Position numbers and translations under genes: made by a program
Part shown: piece by piece, positions 42,925 to 52,859 of the stretch
Numbering within the stretch: position 1 is the stretch's first letter
How the letters are laid out: every line of letters starts with the position of its first letter
NCBI RefSeq assembly: GCF_026151335.1
Contig: NZ_JAMQPP010000010.1
Source: Leptospira_A soteropolitanensis
Lineage (GTDB): Bacteria; Spirochaetota; Leptospiria; Leptospirales; Leptospiraceae
Reading direction: 5' to 3' (one strand)
DNA length: 64,000 nucleotides
Notes under the pieces: model-generated
The model's input: only the letters and a program-made list of their open reading frames with translations
The model's database searches: none
Told to the model about the DNA's origin: nothing

Positions 42925-45293
42925 TTCTTTTTACCTTTGGACTTAGGAAAGACAAGTTTTTCCACTTCTTCAAAACGAGTCACAGGGAAAAAAGTTACAC
43001 CTCGTTTTACATAATCAGGGATTTCTTGGAATGCTTTTTCGTTATCTTTTGGAAAAATGATTTTTTTCACTCCCACACGTTTCGCTGCTACGATCTTTTC
43101 TCGTAATCCTCCAATCGCAAGCACTTCACCAGTTAATGTTAGTTCTCCGGTCATACCAAAACCAGGTGCAATGACCCGATCTGTTACAAGCGATAAAAGA
43201 GCAGTAGCCATTGTTATCCCTGCACTTGGTCCATCTTTGGGTGTTGCGCCATCTGGAACATGTAAGTGAATTGCCTTTTTCTCAAACAAACTGTCATTGT
43301 TCACATAATTCTTAACAAATGACAATGCAATGTTAGCAGACTCTTCCATCATTTTTCCCATCTGCCCCGTAAGAGTCAGTCCACCTTTTCCAGGGATGAG
43401 AACAGCCTCGATAAGAAGTGTCGAACCACCTGCATTAGTCCAGGCAAGTCCTAGTGCGGTTCCAGGAACTTTAGGAATTGTCATTCGGTCATCCACAAAT
43501 GGAGGTGGTCCTAAGTATTCCACCAAATCCTTTTCACGAATTTCTTTGGAATACTTATCCTTTAACACTTGTTTTAAGGCAATTTTCCGGACTAATTTAT
43601 CAAAAGTTTTTTCCAGTCCACGTAACCCTGATTCTCTAGAATAAGAATTGATAAGGACTGTTACCGTTTCCTTTTTCATAGAAAAAGAATCCGGATTTAA
43701 CCCATTTTTCTCAAAGATTTTTTTCCAAAGATACTTTTGGAAAATCTGAACTTTTTCTTCCGTGATATACCCTGAAAGTTGAATGACCTCCATACGATCC
43801 AAAAGCACACGAGGGATAGGCTCAAAAGTATTTGCTGTAGCTATAAACAAAACATCAGAAAGATCGAACGGTAAATCCAGGTAATGGTCTCTAAAATTTG
43901 AATTTTGTTCTGGATCTAAAACTTCGAGTAAAGCCGCTTGTGGATCACCTTGGTATCCTTGAGACATCTTATCAATCTCATCCAAAAGAATCACTGTGTC
44001 CCTTTCTTTTGTGATTTTTAATGCACTAATGAGTTTTCCGGGCATTGCCCCAATGTAAGTTCGTCTATGTCCTTTGATTTCTGCTTCATCCCTAACTCCA
44101 CCAACAGAGAATCGAAAAAACTTTCTACCAAGTGCCTCTGCTACTGACTTGGCAATGGAGGTTTTACCAACACCAGGTGGACCCACCAAACAAAGAATAG
44201 ATCCTTTACTTTTTGGATTAAGTTTATGAACGGCTAAAAACTCTAAAATTCTTTCCTTTACATCTTCTAGTTTGTGGTGATCCCGATTGAGAATTTTTTT
44301 AGCATGAACGAGATTTACATCCTTTTCGGCCGGTTTTTCCCAAGGAAGGGCATCAACTAAATCCAAATAGTTGCGGATGACATTATAATCACTTGAGATA
44401 GGATCTGAGTTTTTAAACTTATCGATTTCCCTTTCTATTTCCACTATGATTTCATCAGCAACCGGGATAGCCTTAAGTCTCTCCAAAAGTTTTTCGTATT
44501 TAATTTCTGTTTTATCTTCCCCAACACCTAACTCTTGCTGTATTGCCTTTAATTGTTCACGCAAAAAAAATTGTCTTTGTTGGTTATCAATTTTATCATT
44601 GATCTGTTCTTGGATCTTTTTTTGAAGAACAACCAACTCTATCTCTTTTTTTAGAAACAATAAGACTTTTTCTAAGCGATCGTTGATTTGGATCGCTTCA
44701 ATGACAGACTGGTATTCCTCTTTTTCTAAGTTCAAGATAGAACAAACAAAATCAGCCATTTTTGCTGGTTCGTTTACATTCATCATTGTAAGCTTCATAT
44801 CTTCTGTAAACAGAGGATTATTTTGGGCGAGTTCCTTAGTCAAAATAAGTAAGGTTCTCATTAGAGCTTTGATGTTATTTTTACTAGTTCCCAACTCTTC
44901 TTCCGGATAACTTACGTTAGCAAGAAGCACAGGTTCTTTAGTATGAATCGAATTAATTTTAAATCTTTGTATGGTGTTTACTAGAATATTCATTCCACCG
45001 TCAGGTAGATTGATCTTTTTTAGAATCCGAGCGACCACTCCAATTTGGAAAATATTATCTTCCGAGGGTAGATCCGATTCATCTTCTTTCAAAAGGATAA
45101 GACCTAAAAATCCAGCACCTTTGGATGATTCTTCGATGGATTGAATGAATCGACCGGGAGGAACAATTAAAGGAGTAATGATTCCTGGAAATACTGGCCT
45201 TACCTTAATGGGGAGAAGAAAAATTTGTTTAGGAAGGGAGTCTTCCATTCTCGCCAATTTTGTTGAGTTTTCCCAAAATTCATTTGTTTCCAA
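42921..45293 (-). CDS. lon: ATP-dependent protease Lon
   Basis: A 790-residue LonA: N-terminal substrate domain, central coiled coil, AAA+ module with Walker A GPPGVGKTSIAKSVA and Walker B 'VILLDEIDKM', and a serine-lysine protease domain with the nucleophile in 'PKDGPSAGITMATAL'. Length is normal. It is 13 bases after uvrB. Confidence 0.96.
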   Translation of the reverse strand: METNEFWENSTKLARMEDSLPKQIFLLPIKVRPVFPGIITPLIVPPGRFIQSIEESSKGAGFLGLILLKEDESDLPSEDNIFQIGVVARILKKINLPDGGMNILVNTIQRFKINSIHTKEPVLLANVSYPEEELGTSKNNIKALMRTLLILTKELAQNNPLFTEDMKLTMMNVNEPAKMADFVCSILNLEKEEYQSVIEAIQINDRLEKVLLFLKKEIELVVLQKKIQEQINDKIDNQQRQFFLREQLKAIQQELGVGEDKTEIKYEKLLERLKAIPVADEIIVEIEREIDKFKNSDPISSDYNVIRNYLDLVDALPWEKPAEKDVNLVHAKKILNRDHHKLEDVKERILEFLAVHKLNPKSKGSILCLVGPPGVGKTSIAKSVAEALGRKFFRFSVGGVRDEAEIKGHRRTYIGAMPGKLISALKITKERDTVILLDEIDKMSQGYQGDPQAALLEVLDPEQNSNFRDHYLDLPFDLSDVLFIATANTFEPIPRVLLDRMEVIQLSGYITEEKVQIFQKYLWKKIFEKNGLNPDSFSMKKETVTVLINSYSRESGLRGLEKTFDKLVRKIALKQVLKDKYSKEIREKDLVEYLGPPPFVDDRMTIPKVPGTALGLAWTNAGGSTLLIEAVLIPGKGGLTLTGQMGKMMEESANIALSFVKNYVNNDSLFEKKAIHLHVPDGATPKDGPSAGITMATALLSLVTDRVIAPGFGMTGELTLTGEVLAIGGLREKIVAAKRVGVKKIIFPKDNEKAFQEIPDYVKRGVTFFPVTRFEEVEKLVFPKSKGKKK

Positions 45294-45306
45294 TTAAAAT
45301 CCTACC

Positions 45307-47301
45307 TTATGACTCTATCTTATCTGGCCCGAGTGCTAACATCTTATCTCGAAACATGGCCGCTTTTTCAAAATCCAAATCTGAAGCATATCGCAACATT
45401 TCTCTTTTCAATGCATCGCGTAACTTGTCTTTGGTTTTGTATTTCTTCAAGGTAAACTCTTTTTCCATTTCCTTGAGTGCTTCTTCTTTACTATCCTCTT
45501 CCGCCATTTCACGTGGGAGGATATCATGAATTTCTTTAATGATACTTTGAGGTGTAATCCCCAGTGCCGCGTTATGTGCTTCTTGGATTAGACGGCGGCG
45601 TTCCGTTTCACTGATTGCTTTTTTGATCGAATCAGTCATTCGGTCTGCATACAAAATAGCCTTTCCATTCACATTCCTTGCGGCCCGTCCAATAGTCTGG
45701 ATCAGAGATTTATAGTTTCTAAGAAAACCTTCTTTATCCGCATCTAAAATGGCAACAAGGGAAACCTCTGGAATGTCCAAACCTTCTCGGAGCAAATTGA
45801 TACCTACGATACAATCATAAACACCCTTACGTAAGTCTCTGATGATTTCCGTTCGTTCTATGGTATCTATTTCTGAATGTAAGTAGGCAATTTTTAAACC
45901 CACTTCCTTATAATAGTCCGTTAAATCTTCGGACATTTTTTTTGTGAGTGTGGTAATCAGGATTCTTTCTTTTTTTTCAATGCGAAGCCTGATTTCGTTT
46001 AACAAATCTTCAATTTGATTGGTAGTGGGACGAACTTCCACGACCGGATCCAATAAACCTGTAGGACGAATGATTTGTTCAATCACTGCTTCACTTTTAT
46101 TAATTTCATTTTGATCAGGTGTTGCTGAAACATACAACGTCATCGGCGTTAAAGTCTCAAATTCCTCAAAATTCAATGGCCGATTGTCCAGAGCACTAGG
46201 GAGCCGAAACCCGAAGTCAACTAACGTCTGTTTTCTGGATCTATCTCCCGCATACATCCCTCCGATTTGCGGTAGGGTCACATGGGATTCGTCAATGATC
46301 AGTAAAAAATCCATATTGGGGAAATAATCAAGTAAACAGGCTGGTCGTTCTCCCTCCTGTCTCCCCGTTAAGTGACGAGAATAATTTTCAATCCCACTAC
46401 AATATCCAAGTTCAACCAACATTTCCATATCATAATTGGTTCTGGATTCTATACGTTCGGCTTCTAAATGTTTGCCAGCTTTCAGAAACTTATCTTTTTG
46501 TTCGGCCATCTCAGCTTTGATTTTTTCAATGGCATCCTTAATTTTTGGTCCAGAAGTGATGAAGTGCTTTGCAGGATATACTACCACTCGGTCCAGTTTC
46601 ATTTTCACCTTTCCCGTGAGTGGATCAATTTTGGAGAGTCCATCAATTTCATCACCAAAAAGTTCAATCCGAATTCCTTCCTCTTGGTAGGAAGGCATAA
46701 TTTCAATGGTATCACCACGAACACGAAAATTGCCTCGGCTAAAGTCTATATCGTTTCTTGCATATTGGATATGCAGAAATTTTCGAATGATTTGGTCCCG
46801 GTCAATTTTGTCTCCGATCCTTAACATAACCACAGAGTTCATGTAGTCTTCAGGAGAACCCAAACCATAGATACAAGATACAGAACTCACTATGATGACA
46901 TCATCACGTTCGAGCAAACTCGAAGTAGCACGTAACCGAAGTTTATCGATCTCTTCATTCATTGACATATCTTTTTCAATGAACGTATCGGATGAAGGAA
47001 CATAAGCTTCTGGTTGGTAATAGTCGTAATAAGAGACAAAATACTCTACGGCATTTTCTGGAAAAAATTCTTTAAACTCGCGAAAGAGCTGTGCTGCGAG
47101 AGTTTTGTTATGTGAAAGGATCAAGGTTGGTTTTTTGACGCGAGTGATGACCTCTGCCATTGTAAAGGTCTTTCCAGAACCAGTTACACCTACTAGAGTA
47201 ATTTTATTTTTACCCTCACCGAAGGCCTTTGCAATATCTTCGATTGCTTTGACCTGGTCTCCGGCAGCCTTAAAAGGAGAAACCATTTTGAAATTTGCCA
47301 T
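45307..47301 (-). CDS. uvrB: Excinuclease ABC subunit UvrB
   Basis: A 664-residue DNA-damage recognition helicase-like subunit of nucleotide excision repair. Walker A is GVTGSGKTF, the beta-hairpin follows ('YYDYYQPEAYVPSSDTFIEKD'), then 'DFGFRLPSALDNRPL', 'TIGRAARNVNGKAILYADRMT' and the C-terminal UVR motif 'DFEKAAMFRDKM'. It lies six bases after the RsbW-like gene. I saw no clear SOS box upstream; the operon start is far away. Confidence 0.97.
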   Translation of the reverse strand: MANFKMVSPFKAAGDQVKAIEDIAKAFGEGKNKITLVGVTGSGKTFTMAEVITRVKKPTLILSHNKTLAAQLFREFKEFFPENAVEYFVSYYDYYQPEAYVPSSDTFIEKDMSMNEEIDKLRLRATSSLLERDDVIIVSSVSCIYGLGSPEDYMNSVVMLRIGDKIDRDQIIRKFLHIQYARNDIDFSRGNFRVRGDTIEIMPSYQEEGIRIELFGDEIDGLSKIDPLTGKVKMKLDRVVVYPAKHFITSGPKIKDAIEKIKAEMAEQKDKFLKAGKHLEAERIESRTNYDMEMLVELGYCSGIENYSRHLTGRQEGERPACLLDYFPNMDFLLIIDESHVTLPQIGGMYAGDRSRKQTLVDFGFRLPSALDNRPLNFEEFETLTPMTLYVSATPDQNEINKSEAVIEQIIRPTGLLDPVVEVRPTTNQIEDLLNEIRLRIEKKERILITTLTKKMSEDLTDYYKEVGLKIAYLHSEIDTIERTEIIRDLRKGVYDCIVGINLLREGLDIPEVSLVAILDADKEGFLRNYKSLIQTIGRAARNVNGKAILYADRMTDSIKKAISETERRRLIQEAHNAALGITPQSIIKEIHDILPREMAEEDSKEEALKEMEKEFTLKKYKTKDKLRDALKREMLRYASDLDFEKAAMFRDKMLALGPDKIES

Positions 47302-47307
47302 AGGAAC

Positions 47308-47991
47308 CTATGTTAGTTTTCGAGTTGCTTTGAGTATAGCTTGTTTTCGATTGTCGCTGATTTCCAAATCCACAGAATCGAAAAGTTTTTGCATGACCAT
47401 CATACCACGCATGAGCGTTGCCGTGGAAGAAAACTTACCTCTCTGAATATCATCTTCCAAACTAAAATCTTTTACAGTATTGATCATTTCGATGGTAAAG
47501 GTCTTGTGTTTGTCTATTTGGAATATTACATCCACACCTCCACCGTCACCGTATTTCGCGGCATTCTCCACAGCTTCCACTGTAGCAATACAAAGATCCA
47601 TTCTTAACTCTTCGGCAATCCCGTTTCGTTTTAGAAAATAATCGAGTCTGGCACGGACATACTGCATCGGATTGTATCCGAGAGCTCCCAGGATTACAAA
47701 CTGTTCGGAATTACCCATCTTGCGAATGATAGGAGAAGATTCAGCTAACAAATATTCCCTTGGGTCCAAGGGGTTTGTGGTAATGATTCCATCCTTAATG
47801 AAGTCTTCTAGGACAGAAGTCATGGTTTCCAAAGTGGTATTCGGATTGTCTTTGAATTTCCTTTGGGTTTCCATAAACACCCAAGAGTAGAAATCGTTCA
47901 CATTCCCCGAGAGGCCATTCGAGAACAAAGTTTTCACTTCTTTCTCTAACTCAGTTCTGGAGAGAGGGAACGGCATATATTCCCATTTCAA
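47308..47991 (-). CDS. RsbW-like ATP-binding protein
   Basis: A 227-residue protein with a C-terminal histidine-kinase-type ATPase fold, as in anti-sigma factors: N-box 'CIATVEAVENAAKYG', then 'FTIEMINTVKDF' and a lid/G-box 'SSTATLMRGMMVMQKLFDSVDLEI'. The first 90 residues are helical and specific to this protein. No H-box is present, so it does not autophosphorylate like a sensor kinase. Role as anti-sigma or partner-switch kinase is inferred; no sigma factor or antagonist lies adjacent. It sits just before uvrB. Confidence 0.75.
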   Translation of the reverse strand: MKWEYMPFPLSRTELEKEVKTLFSNGLSGNVNDFYSWVFMETQRKFKDNPNTTLETMTSVLEDFIKDGIITTNPLDPREYLLAESSPIIRKMGNSEQFVILGALGYNPMQYVRARLDYFLKRNGIAEELRMDLCIATVEAVENAAKYGDGGGVDVIFQIDKHKTFTIEMINTVKDFSLEDDIQRGKFSSTATLMRGMMVMQKLFDSVDLEISDNRKQAILKATRKLT

Positions 47992-48024
47992 GGGGAACGG
48001 AAGAGTTGTAAATTGTTTTATCCT

Positions 48025-48492
48025 TTAAGGATTAGTCCGTGTTTTCTCTTGGCGCAGTGCTTCATAAAGTACGATGGCAACGGCGTTGGAAAGGTTGATC
48101 GAACGACTCACCTCTGCCATAGGTAAGGAAATAATATGTTCTGGAGGGCATGAACGGTGGATTTCTTCTGGTAAACCGGAAGTTTCACGACCAAACAAAA
48201 AGACATCCGTGCTTTGAAAGCTTACATCCCAGTACACCTTGGTCCCAAATTTGGATACGAGGAAAATTCGACTCCCTTCTGCTTCTTTCCGAACCTTAAA
48301 TTCTTCGAAATTAGCAAACCGTCGGAGGTCCAGATCTTTCCAATAATCTAATCCAGCACGCCGAACTGCTTTTTCAGAAAGATCGAATGCCGGTTCTCCC
48401 ACTATGGAAAGGGGGACACCGGCATTAACACAAAGCCTAGCAATATTGCCGGTGTTAGGTGGGATTTCTGGCCTAAAAAGTGCGATTTCCAA
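48025..48492 (-). CDS. trmL: tRNA (cytidine/uridine-34-2'-O)-methyltransferase TrmL
   Basis: A 155-residue SPOUT methyltransferase that modifies the wobble ribose of tRNA. The knot motifs are plain: 'EIPPNTGNIARLCVNAG' at the N-terminus, 'LFGRETSGLPEEI' and 'SRSINLSNAVAIVLYEAL' at the end. Length matches. It is eight bases after the S1-domain gene. Confidence 0.93.
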   Translation of the reverse strand: MEIALFRPEIPPNTGNIARLCVNAGVPLSIVGEPAFDLSEKAVRRAGLDYWKDLDLRRFANFEEFKVRKEAEGSRIFLVSKFGTKVYWDVSFQSTDVFLFGRETSGLPEEIHRSCPPEHIISLPMAEVSRSINLSNAVAIVLYEALRQEKTRTNP

Positions 48493-48500
48493 ATCGTGAA

Positions 48501-49655
48501 TTACTTTTTATTCTTTTTTTCCAAAGATTTTTGTAGGGCAAGACCAAAACTAGAAACGGCACCTGGTGTTTCTTCCTTGGACAAATATTCTTGGTATTCC
48601 ATTCGATCTTTTGCCTCTGCCGCCTTGGTTATTGATAAAGCGATTTGTCTTCTTTCTGGATTGATCTCCATCACAAAAACTTCCAATTTTTGACCTGGAT
48701 TAAAAACAGTATTCAGTGGAGTGCGAGAAGGAATGCCCGTTTCTTTGTTCGGAACAAGACCTGAGAAGTCATCACCCAACCGAACAAAAAGTCCAAAAGG
48801 TTTAATCGACTCTAAAGTTCCTGTTACGATATCGGATTCTTTAAAAGGAAGTTTCCCTGACCAAGGATCTGACAAAAAGTCTTTTACACTGAGAGAGATC
48901 TTGTTCGTTGTCCAATCAAGGGTAAGAATTTTGGCTCGCAAAGTTTCTCCTACTCGAAATTCGGTAGTGAGATCGGCATTTTTTTTGTAAGTTGCTTCCG
49001 ATTGAGGAACCAAAGCATCAAACCCATCCATATCCACAATCAGACCAAATTTATGAATACTTTTTACAGTGCAGGATACAAACATCCCTGCCTTCAGCTC
49101 ATCACGTAACAGTTGTTTTTTGGTTTCCCTTTCTTTATCAGCGATTTTTTTCTGAGATAAAACAATTTTGTTTTGTTTCTTTCCAATTTCAGAAATCACA
49201 AACTTGATTCTTTTGCCTGAGATATTTTTTCCTTTTAAGGAAACATCCAATTGGCTGAAAGGGACAAAGGCAGGATGACTTCCTAATTTAACATCCCATC
49301 CGCCATTTGATTCTACAAGCAACTGGCCAAGAACAGGAATCTCATATTGAGACGCCATCTCCATATTTTCTTCTGTTAGGTTATCTCCAGAGAGACAAGT
49401 GGTAAAATAAAAATCTCCCGAGTTTTCTCTTAAAAAATAAACGACAAGTGAGTCGCCAATCTTTGGCAAAACCTCATCTCTCCATTCTTCGACTGAGATA
49501 TTTCCTGTAATTTTATTTTCTATGGTTCTAATGAACACATAATCATTTTTAACAGCTGTTACTTTAGCTTCATGGCGAGAGCCAGGCTCGATGGATTGTC
49601 TTTTTTTAAAACTTTCTTCTAATAAACGTTCAAATTCTGAGGATGGGCCTTTCAT
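48501..49655 (-). CDS. S1 RNA-binding domain protein
   Basis: A 384-residue protein with about four S1/OB-fold domains, the clearest at 'GMFVSCTVKSIHKFGLIVDMDGFDALVPQSE' and 'GTLESIKPFGLFVRLGDDFSGLVPNKE'. It resembles a short ribosomal protein S1 (usually 500 or more residues) and could be an S1-like translation or RNA-turnover factor. It overlaps the amidohydrolase-like gene by four bases. Confidence 0.8.
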   Translation of the reverse strand: MKGPSSEFERLLEESFKKRQSIEPGSRHEAKVTAVKNDYVFIRTIENKITGNISVEEWRDEVLPKIGDSLVVYFLRENSGDFYFTTCLSGDNLTEENMEMASQYEIPVLGQLLVESNGGWDVKLGSHPAFVPFSQLDVSLKGKNISGKRIKFVISEIGKKQNKIVLSQKKIADKERETKKQLLRDELKAGMFVSCTVKSIHKFGLIVDMDGFDALVPQSEATYKKNADLTTEFRVGETLRAKILTLDWTTNKISLSVKDFLSDPWSGKLPFKESDIVTGTLESIKPFGLFVRLGDDFSGLVPNKETGIPSRTPLNTVFNPGQKLEVFVMEINPERRQIALSITKAAEAKDRMEYQEYLSKEETPGAVSSFGLALQKSLEKKNKK

Positions 49656-51022
49656 TTTGCGGTTCCTTCCTTGGTGGGTTTAGGGGTATAGACCAATTTT
49701 CCTCCTAATATCATGGATTCAATTGGAAATATTCCGGAACTGCGTTTCAGTGGATTTTCGTCGTGAATGGAAAAATGAGCAGGCCCACCCACACGGATTT
49801 TCCCCTCATGGTCCGCACCAATAAAGGAACAAGTGCGAACTGTCAAGGTTTGGATGATCTCCCTACGGATTTGCGATATAGATTCTGGGTCTCTATTGGT
49901 GGGGAGGAGGCCTGGCGAAAAGTTTCCAAATAAGGAAGCCCAAAATCCAGGTTTCTCCTTAACTAGTTCTACCTTTCTTTCCTCTGGTTTTGCCAAAAGG
50001 GTCTCCCAAAGCCTTACTTCAACAATAGCTGCTTGTCCAGGGAAAAGTCCCCAGTGCCCGGACCCACTCGCAAATAAGAGATTTTTTCCCACTTCGGCTT
50101 CGGCCTGGAAAGTAGACTTGTATTGCGAAAATGAAATGGTTTCAGAACTTTCCTCTTCGTCTTCCCAGGAAAGAGAGTCCTTCCAACGTGATCCAAAAAC
50201 GGAATGAAGGCGGGACCAAATGGGGACTTCTTCTTTTCTAAGTTCTGGATTCGTTTTTAATTCTTGTAGGTACAAAATAGACAACATCGGAGCCCAACGG
50301 AAATCCCGTTTCTGTGCTCTGTAAAGATTGGTTCCCTCTGGCATCGGATGGAAAATGACCGGAAAACCTGTGTCTAAGGCATCTTCCCAACTCGTTTTGT
50401 CCGCAAAAGTATAGGCCACAGGCAGGTATCCCTTCTCCTCTCCCTCTCTTCGTTTGGCAAAGAGTTCGGTTTGGGAAAACCCTCTGTTTTCCACCTCTTT
50501 TAAAAAGATGGGGATATGGCGGTTCCTTTTAGAATCGGGGGAGAAGGTTAAACCAGAATGGTATAGTGTTTCCTTCCCTATAGCAAGTTCTGCATACAAA
50601 GCTGGCTTTTGTGATTGGGTAATGACAGGGGAAAGCCACTTCGATTTGGTAATTTCGGATTGTAAATTGGATAAATTCGGATCCCCGACAGATTCAATAT
50701 GACTGAATCCTGCCGCTAAAAACCCAGAAAGATAAGTCGCAATCTCCTCGCGCCCCGTCTTTCCACCTCGCGCATTGGATCCTAAAGTGACAGACGCATC
50801 ACAAAATCCAGGCAATAAGTACTTAGGTTGTACAGTGGGGACTGCGGCTTTTAAGGAAAGAATTTTCCCTTGGACCACCTCTAAATCCACAAATCCGCCA
50901 AAATTGGATTTTTCACTGTCCCAAATTCGGACAGATTTCATTTTCAAATTTTGAGACAAAAGTATCGTAGGGGCAAAAGCCGATAAAAATATAGAGAGGA
51001 ATAGAAGCCTGCGGTTTTTCAT
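49652..51022 (-). CDS. Exported amidohydrolase-like protein lacking the metal-site HxH
   Basis: A 456-residue protein with a signal-like N-terminus (about 5-23) and an amidohydrolase layout: a beta N-domain, then 'YLLPGFCDASVTLG' where active enzymes have GFxDxHxH. Both histidines are replaced, by Ser and Thr, so the binuclear metal site is probably lost; a late conserved His/Asp pair is also not clear. It looks like a catalytically dead or re-purposed member. First gene of the minus-strand operon ending in the PBP; its start is divergent to the GHKL gene. Confidence 0.68.
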   Translation of the reverse strand: MKNRRLLFLSIFLSAFAPTILLSQNLKMKSVRIWDSEKSNFGGFVDLEVVQGKILSLKAAVPTVQPKYLLPGFCDASVTLGSNARGGKTGREEIATYLSGFLAAGFSHIESVGDPNLSNLQSEITKSKWLSPVITQSQKPALYAELAIGKETLYHSGLTFSPDSKRNRHIPIFLKEVENRGFSQTELFAKRREGEEKGYLPVAYTFADKTSWEDALDTGFPVIFHPMPEGTNLYRAQKRDFRWAPMLSILYLQELKTNPELRKEEVPIWSRLHSVFGSRWKDSLSWEDEEESSETISFSQYKSTFQAEAEVGKNLLFASGSGHWGLFPGQAAIVEVRLWETLLAKPEERKVELVKEKPGFWASLFGNFSPGLLPTNRDPESISQIRREIIQTLTVRTCSFIGADHEGKIRVGGPAHFSIHDENPLKRSSGIFPIESMILGGKLVYTPKPTKEGTAK

Positions 51023-51059
51023 GCTAGCGGTCTTAGTTACCTTGACAGTAAGGACTAGA

Positions 51060-51764
51060 ATGGAAAAGATTTCGGGTATGGGAAAGGAAACAAGCGAGAT
51101 TTCTGATCACATCAAATTACACATCGAAAATGGGAAAATTCTCTCGCTAAAAACGCACCGAGTTTCCAAATCCGTTGAGGAACATATCAAGGAAGCAGTT
51201 GGCCTGATTCTAGATCGCCTCACTTACCCGACCCTTGTCCCCACTCTCTACACCATCATCAAAGAACTAGCCATCAATGCCTGCAAAGCCAATCAAAAAC
51301 GAGTGTTTTTTGAGGAACGTGGTTATAGTATGTTGAATCCTTCTGAATACGCTAGGGGAGTCAGGGAATATCGGGAGATGTTTTCGGAAGAAATGTCCAA
51401 CGAATTTGGAATGAAAGCCAAAAAAAAAGGATATTACTGTTTAATTAATTTTAAATTCAATGACGATGGGATTACCATCGAAGTCATCAACAACACCCCC
51501 ATTGCCAAAGAAGAAGAAAAAGCCATCCGCGAAAGATTGGAAAAAGGGATGGTATATGACGATATCGCGCAGTTCTATATGGACAATGCGGATACTACAG
51601 AAGGAGCTGGTCTTGGACTTGCCCTCATTCTCATTATGTTAAAAGGGGAAGGCATTGATCCCAATTTCTTTCGTATCATCATCGGAGAAGATTCTACCAT
51701 TGCAAGGCTTGAAATTCCTTTATCTGATAAATTCATTTCTGTCCGCGACCCCAACCAAATTTAA
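51060..51764 (+). CDS. GHKL ATPase-domain protein (histidine-kinase-like, no sensor)
   Basis: About 234 residues with a HATPase fold: N-box-like 'LYTIIKELAINACKANQKRV', a 'VINNTPI' segment and a G-box 'DTTEGAGLGLALILIM'. No H-box dimer domain is seen. ATG 51060 has AAGGA five bases upstream; a start at 51021 would overlap the neighbouring gene. Role unknown: it could be a partner-switch kinase or a cytosolic ATPase. A glycosyltransferase gene follows after three bases. Confidence 0.7.
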   Translation: MEKISGMGKETSEISDHIKLHIENGKILSLKTHRVSKSVEEHIKEAVGLILDRLTYPTLVPTLYTIIKELAINACKANQKRVFFEERGYSMLNPSEYARGVREYREMFSEEMSNEFGMKAKKKGYYCLINFKFNDDGITIEVINNTPIAKEEEKAIRERLEKGMVYDDIAQFYMDNADTTEGAGLGLALILIMLKGEGIDPNFFRIIIGEDSTIARLEIPLSDKFISVRDPNQI

Positions 51765-51767
51765 ATT

Positions 51768-52610
51768 ATGCCTCTTCCTTTATCCTGTGCCATCATTACC
51801 CTCAACGAAGAGGATAATATTTCTCGCACACTTGAAGCTCTTTCCTTTATTGAAGATATCGTAGTCATTGATTCTGGTTCTACTGACAAAACAGTATCCA
51901 TTGCAAAGTCTTTTGGAGCGCGCGTTTTTTATCGTAAGTTCATAAACTATGCGGACCAAAAAAACTATGCCATTGAACAAACAAAATACGATTGGGTCCT
52001 TGCCGTAGATGCCGACGAAGTGGTATCGAATGGATTAAAAGAAGAAATCATAAATTTATTTGCAGAAAATAAATTACAATCGGAGGGGTTCCTGATTCCC
52101 CGGTTGACTTATTATTTGGGTAAGTGGATTCGATTTGGTGGTTACTATCCAAATTACCAAATTCGTCTGTTTAAAAAAACTGCTGGAGAATTTAGCGGTG
52201 GTTTGGTGCACGAACGAGTCAAACTCATCGGTAAACCAATCAAACTTACAAATCCACTTTATCATTATTCTTATAAGAATATATCCGATCATTTACAGTT
52301 TATTGATCGTTATTCTAGTCTATTTGCAGAAGAAGAATTTAGAAAGGGAAAATCTAGTTCTATACTTTGGGCTTTTTTAAAAGGCTGCTTTAAAGGTTTT
52401 TATATGTATTGGATTCGGCTGGGAATCCTAGATGGGAAACAAGGATTTGTGCTCGCCCTACTAGGATTTTATTATAATTTTCTTAAGTATTTAAAGTTAT
52501 ATGAGAAATCGAATTCAATCTCTTCTTTCTTTGTTATGGTTGATTCGGTTCATGATATAAAGAGCCGTAAATCCACCAAGAAAGATAGCAACCAAGTTCA
52601 CGTTGGATAA
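51768..52610 (+). CDS. Family 2 glycosyltransferase (WaaE/KdtX-like)
   Basis: A 280-residue GT-A enzyme with the N-terminal pattern 'CAIITLNEEDNISRTLEAL', the nucleotide-sugar 'VIDSGSTDKT' motif and the metal DAD in 'VLAVDADEVV', followed by 'QIRLFKK' and 'HERV'. It resembles LPS core glycosyltransferases such as WaaE. The last 32 residues overlap, antisense, the 3' end of the small membrane protein gene at 52515-52859, so the C-terminal tail may be a lineage addition. Confidence 0.82.
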   Translation: MPLPLSCAIITLNEEDNISRTLEALSFIEDIVVIDSGSTDKTVSIAKSFGARVFYRKFINYADQKNYAIEQTKYDWVLAVDADEVVSNGLKEEIINLFAENKLQSEGFLIPRLTYYLGKWIRFGGYYPNYQIRLFKKTAGEFSGGLVHERVKLIGKPIKLTNPLYHYSYKNISDHLQFIDRYSSLFAEEEFRKGKSSSILWAFLKGCFKGFYMYWIRLGILDGKQGFVLALLGFYYNFLKYLKLYEKSNSISSFFVMVDSVHDIKSRKSTKKDSNQVHVG

Positions 52611-52859
52611 TTGAGTGGATCCAATTTTGGGTGACATGAGCCACATAATGATATCGCGGATGTAGGTTTGGAAGGTTGCAAAAACGATAAGCGCTCCAAT
52701 CCCTGCAACAAATGTTGATCCCCAAAATTTTCCGAGCAAGTCTTTACGTTTATAATAATAAAAATAATAGGCACAGGCTGCGGATGCGAGAAAAAAGAAT
52801 AAAATATCTACGAGAATGGTCCACGGTTCTGATGGTGCGGCAAGCGGTAATGAAATCAT
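52515..52859 (-). CDS. Small membrane protein, 114 residues
   Basis: Three membrane helices (about 15-35, 48-70 and 85-105) with short charged loops; a C-terminal basic tail. I do not recognise the family. Its 3' end overlaps the glycosyltransferase gene by 96 bases on the opposite strand. The membrane pattern argues it is real, but the overlap lowers confidence. Confidence 0.55.
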   Translation of the reverse strand: MISLPLAAPSEPWTILVDILFFFLASAACAYYFYYYKRKDLLGKFWGSTFVAGIGALIVFATFQTYIRDIIMWLMSPKIGSTQLSNVNLVAIFLGGFTALYIMNRINHNKERRD

